A stretch of 7,414 bases of DNA, from the NCBI GenBank assembly GCA_934700375.1, contig CAKUXT010000099.1, positions 1 to 7,414 of the forward strand, given 5' to 3'. This DNA is from an uncultured Bacilli bacterium. GTDB taxonomy: Bacteria; Bacillota_I; Bacilli_A; RFN20; CAG-288. Made by a program: the position numbers and the translations under genes. Position 1 is the stretch's first letter. Each line of letters begins with the position of its first letter. Below the pieces are notes generated by a model. The model ran no database searches. It was not told where the DNA came from and saw nothing but the letters and a program-made list of their open reading frames with translations. Positions 4,852-7,414 of this stretch are shown in pieces.

Positions 4852-6489
4852 ATGATTAAGCACAAAAGAAGTCTGTTACGTTCCGGCTTACTTTCTTTAT
4901 TGATGATTTCGACTCTCGCATCCTGCCGTGGCGGAGGAGATGAGACAGGTGGCGGAAACAAACCTGATACATCAGGAGGAGATATTGCTCCGACTAACAC
5001 CCATGCCATTATGAATCTTGATTCTCTTGCCGATGATCTCATCCTTGATGAGAACGGCAAAGCCATCTTCGAAGAAGAGGTCAATCTGAAGGTTTGGTGC
5101 ATCATCGGCGATCCTGACCAGAAAGTCTTCAATGATCTTGTCACCAAGTTCAACAATGAATATTCCGGTCTTGTTCATCTCAATATGACCTATGTCGGTC
5201 ACTTTGACTTCTACAACAACCTTCAGAACACTTTCACCAATGATAAGGATTCTATGCCTGATTTCTTAGTCATGCATAATGAAAAGACAGCAGAATATGC
5301 TGATAGAGGTTATCTGCTTCCTTTGGATGAAATCACCAAGAAGACAACAATCGAAACCGATTATTCCTCTGTCTATGAGAATATCGACCACGTCACCATG
5401 TACAACAACAAACGTTATGCTGTTCCGATGGATGCTCATGGCTTTGTCACATCTATCCGTCAGGACATCATCAAAAAGAATGAACTTGGATTTGATGGCA
5501 ATACCCGCTTCATCCCGAATAACCGTCAGGAATATCAGCAGCTTCTTGAAGGACTGAGAAACAAAGCGGATGCCGGTGAACTTTGGACAAGAAATCTCAA
5601 CAAGGGCCAGAATCACGCTTGGAAGAAGGCTGACAAGAATATTTTCTATCCTGAATATTTCCAGTCTACCGATCCCGATGGATTATCCGCTTTATATGCT
5701 AACAACGGAAAACTGGCTGATAGCACAGGAACCAAGATTACCTTCCATGAAAACGAAGGCTTCAAGACCTACATTCTTGACCAGGTCAGACGCTTCAATA
5801 ACCGTTTGATGTCCGATGCCTCCGGCGGAAACGCTGAAAGCTTCGGCGCCGGAAATATCGCCCTATTCCCTGAAGGACCTTGGTGGGTTTCTCAGCAGTA
5901 CACCTTACAGTGGAACAACGTCGAATTGACAAAGGCCGGCGAAAAGGGCGTCACAGCTGAAGATGCCGCTGATCCTATTTATAGCAAGCCTTATATCGCT
6001 TCCCGTCCTACCGGCTGGTGGACAACGGATGAAAACAAGGACAGCGAAAATGGAAAGAAGTGGTACGGAAATGGACACGCCATCTCTTTGACAAATCACA
6101 TCACTTCCGCTCAGTCTGCTGCCGCTGCAATGACATTCATCAACTGGTTCACTCAGGGCAAAGACAGCGACACTGATTCTTATCATCTTGCTACCTGGTG
6201 CAACTCCGGACATATCCCGGCTTACAAGAATGTCTATGATTCTGAAGAATACAAGAACTATCTTGCTAAGAACATGACACTTCGCGCCTTAGGCAATCCT
6301 AGTGATATCGTCGCAATGGAAGGCTTAGCCTATGAGACAACTATCTTCAACTCCCTCTCCACTGCAATTAGCCTTGTCCAGTCTCAGCTGAAGACTTCTG
6401 CTGGCTGCACAGAAGATGATGCCGTGGAATTGATCAAGAAGGCTGTTGAAGACGGTCAGGCTTCCTTGGATCTTGAAATGCTCGGTTAA
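4852..6489 (+). CDS. ABC sugar transporter solute-binding lipoprotein (CUT1-type, family 1)
   Basis: Lipid-anchored receptor that captures a carbohydrate outside the membrane and delivers it to the permeases. The signal peptide ends in lipobox LASC (Cys25), then a Gly-rich linker (26-45). The N-terminal lobe opens with VNLKVWCIIGDPDQKVF (77-93), the usual first strand and helix, followed by MPDFLVMHNEKTAEYADRGY and LLPLDEI, standard for family 1. FGAGNIALFPEGPWWV (331-346) matches the conserved 'F..G.aAm...GpW' segment. GWW (388-390) and other aromatics could stack against sugar rings. CNSGHIPAYKNV (450-461) matches the C-lobe 'G.iPa' segment. At 545 residues it exceeds the usual 420-450, perhaps to fit a larger ligand such as an oligosaccharide; the ligand cannot be told from sequence. 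It is the first gene of an operon, 5 bases before the permease. The family is very likely; glycerol phosphate or another polyol compound remains a possible substrate. Confidence 0.93.
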   Translation: MIKHKRSLLRSGLLSLLMISTLASCRGGGDETGGGNKPDTSGGDIAPTNTHAIMNLDSLADDLILDENGKAIFEEEVNLKVWCIIGDPDQKVFNDLVTKFNNEYSGLVHLNMTYVGHFDFYNNLQNTFTNDKDSMPDFLVMHNEKTAEYADRGYLLPLDEITKKTTIETDYSSVYENIDHVTMYNNKRYAVPMDAHGFVTSIRQDIIKKNELGFDGNTRFIPNNRQEYQQLLEGLRNKADAGELWTRNLNKGQNHAWKKADKNIFYPEYFQSTDPDGLSALYANNGKLADSTGTKITFHENEGFKTYILDQVRRFNNRLMSDASGGNAESFGAGNIALFPEGPWWVSQQYTLQWNNVELTKAGEKGVTAEDAADPIYSKPYIASRPTGWWTTDENKDSENGKKWYGNGHAISLTNHITSAQSAAAAMTFINWFTQGKDSDTDSYHLATWCNSGHIPAYKNVYDSEEYKNYLAKNMTLRALGNPSDIVAMEGLAYETTIFNSLSTAISLVQSQLKTSAGCTEDDAVELIKKAVEDGQASLDLEMLG

Positions 6490-6494
6490 ACTCT

Positions 6495-7414
6495 ATGATT
6501 GGCTCTAACGCAATTGAAATGAATGCGTTAAAAGGCTCAAAGGCAAAATCGATCGCCAAGCGCTATGGCACGGCACTCCTCTTCTTAGCTCCTTTCCTTG
6601 TTGCCTTTGTCTGTTTCTTCATCATCCCTCTCATCTATGGTATTAAGATTTCTTTGTCTAACTTTCGCTTCTCCGCTCCCGGAGAGGCGAAATACAACGC
6701 CTTTTACTGGTATCGCATTCTCTTCGGTGATCCGAAGATATCATTAAGCGCAAAACTTTCCGCCAATTTCTGGAAATCTTTTGCAAACTCCTTCTTCTTC
6801 TCTCTCATCATGGTTCCAATTGCCGTTCTGCTTCCTTTAGGCTTGGCGATTCTTGTCAACATCAAGCCTCCTGGATACAAAGTGTTCCGTGCGATGATCT
6901 ACCTTCCCTCCATCGTTCCTCTTACTGCATCCGGAACAATCTTTATGCTCTTCTTCATGGACAAGGGAAGCCATGGTCTCTTCAATGAATTCTTCAATAC
7001 GAACATCCGTTTCTTTACGGATATCTGGTTCAAATTCAATGTCGGCAAATATACGGTCGAAGTCCCGTATGCCTGGATTCCGATCTTCTTGATGTGTCTC
7101 TGGGGAGGATGGGGAGGAAACTTCATCATCCTTTCTGCCGGACTTCAGAACGTTCCCAAATCCTTGTATGAGGCAGCCAGCATGGATGGCTGCTCCGCTT
7201 GGAGAAAGATCGGAGCTGTCACAATCCCGGGCATCAAAGGTCAGCTTGTCCTCTGCCTCTTTACAACAATCATCGGTTACTTGGGCTTATACGGTCAGAA
7301 CTTCGTTTTAAGCAATGGCGGACCGAAAGCGACAACGCTTCCTGGTTCCGGTCAGACATCGACAGTCATCTACTTCATTCAGGACATTGTCGCCAACAAC
7401 GCCAACTACCAAGA
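6495..7414 (+). CDS. ABC sugar transporter permease, MalF/UgpA type (partial, C-terminus outside window)
   Basis: Membrane subunit of the same importer, forming half of the translocation path; 306 codons are present with no stop. A basic N-terminus (KGSKAKSIAKRYG) precedes helix 1, ALLFLAPFLVAFVCFFIIPL (27-46). Further hydrophobic segments lie near 99-121, 133-154, 193-216 and 251 onward. The EAA loop reads EAASMDGCSAWRKIGAVTIP (226-245) with the expected Glu-Ala-Ala, Gly232 and Ile-Pro, the site that docks on the ATPase. The MalF/UgpA call comes from the position right after the binding protein and from IPLIYGIKISL after helix 1. The C-terminal part, probably one more helix, is cut off. Start is uncertain: ATG 6495 is 5 bases after the preceding stop, ATG 6519 lies in a hairpin loop, and neither has a Shine-Dalgarno. 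Translation coupled to the upstream gene is likely. The second permease is expected just downstream. Confidence 0.93.
   Translation, partial: MIGSNAIEMNALKGSKAKSIAKRYGTALLFLAPFLVAFVCFFIIPLIYGIKISLSNFRFSAPGEAKYNAFYWYRILFGDPKISLSAKLSANFWKSFANSFFFSLIMVPIAVLLPLGLAILVNIKPPGYKVFRAMIYLPSIVPLTASGTIFMLFFMDKGSHGLFNEFFNTNIRFFTDIWFKFNVGKYTVEVPYAWIPIFLMCLWGGWGGNFIILSAGLQNVPKSLYEAASMDGCSAWRKIGAVTIPGIKGQLVLCLFTTIIGYLGLYGQNFVLSNGGPKATTLPGSGQTSTVIYFIQDIVANNANYQ
6506..6530 (+). repeat. Inverted repeat (hairpin) at the start of the permease gene
   Basis: TAACGCA (6506-6512) and TGCGTTA (6524-6530) form a perfect 7-bp stem around an 11-base loop, ATTGAAATGAA. The loop holds the second possible start codon (ATG 6519), and the first (6495) lies 11 bases upstream of the stem. 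No T-run follows, so it is not a terminator. It might lower permease translation, protect the 3' end of the binding-protein message, or be chance. Confidence 0.5.

Noticed and set aside
4794..5156. 120-codon minus-strand open frame over the sugar-binding protein start
   Set aside because: Opposite strand of a well-supported gene, no ribosome site, and it would cross the promoter and ribosome site of that gene.
6506..6530. Hairpin at the permease start as a terminator
   Set aside because: The stem is only 7 bp with an 11-base loop and no T-run follows (AAAGG instead), so termination is unlikely.
6899..7129. 76-codon minus-strand open frame
   Set aside because: Antisense to the permease, which has a clear EAA loop and membrane helices in the plus frame.
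1..7414. Mobile element, CRISPR array, tRNA or phage remnant
   Set aside because: No transposase or integrase, no regularly spaced repeats, no cloverleaf candidates noticed, and uniform gene style throughout the window.

Overview
The window looks like chromosomal DNA of a low-to-moderate GC, Gram-positive-type bacterium, most likely a member of the Bacillota (Bacilli/Erysipelotrichia-like gut lineages fit best). This rests on two lipoprotein signal peptides, a large MacB-like ATPase-permease fusion with a linker typical of Firmicutes, purine-rich Shine-Dalgarno sites, U-tailed intrinsic terminators and frequent AGA arginine codons. The ORFs end in TAA or TAG, tryptophan is written TGG, and no in-frame TGA is seen. 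The taxonomic placement is inference.

Layout: (1) 1-1934, minus strand: the N-terminal 644 codons of an ABC exporter-type protein (ATPase, cytoplasmic linker, first membrane helix, start of the extracellular domain); its C-terminus lies beyond the left edge. (2) 1935-2299: a 365-base divergent intergenic region with promoter candidates both ways. (3) 2300-3424, plus: a surface lipoprotein with a Big_2-like Ig domain and a probable concanavalin-like beta-sandwich. (4) 3435-4700, plus: an RDD-family membrane protein with an unusually large external insert. (5) 4701-4851: terminator, a perfect 22-bp palindrome and a promoter region. (6) 4852-6489, plus: a large solute-binding lipoprotein of the sugar ABC importer (CUT1) type. 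(7) 6495-7414, plus: its MalF/UgpA-type permease partner, running off the right edge.

How they may work together: genes 6 and 7 are the start of a carbohydrate uptake operon; the second permease probably lies just downstream, and the ATPase may be encoded there or elsewhere. The lipoprotein at 2300 is probably a surface binding protein. Its upstream region shares two sequence blocks, in the same order and at similar spacing, with the region upstream of the sugar-binding protein (a 15-base identical block and TTATCGATA over the candidate -10). This suggests both are under one regulator.

The most notable structures are a strong intrinsic terminator lying inside the first codons of the RDD gene, the perfect palindrome before the sugar operon, and a hairpin at the start of the permease gene. 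No mobile element, CRISPR array, tRNA or rRNA was seen. I found no clear sign of a wholly new defence or metabolic system; the interest here is mainly regulatory.
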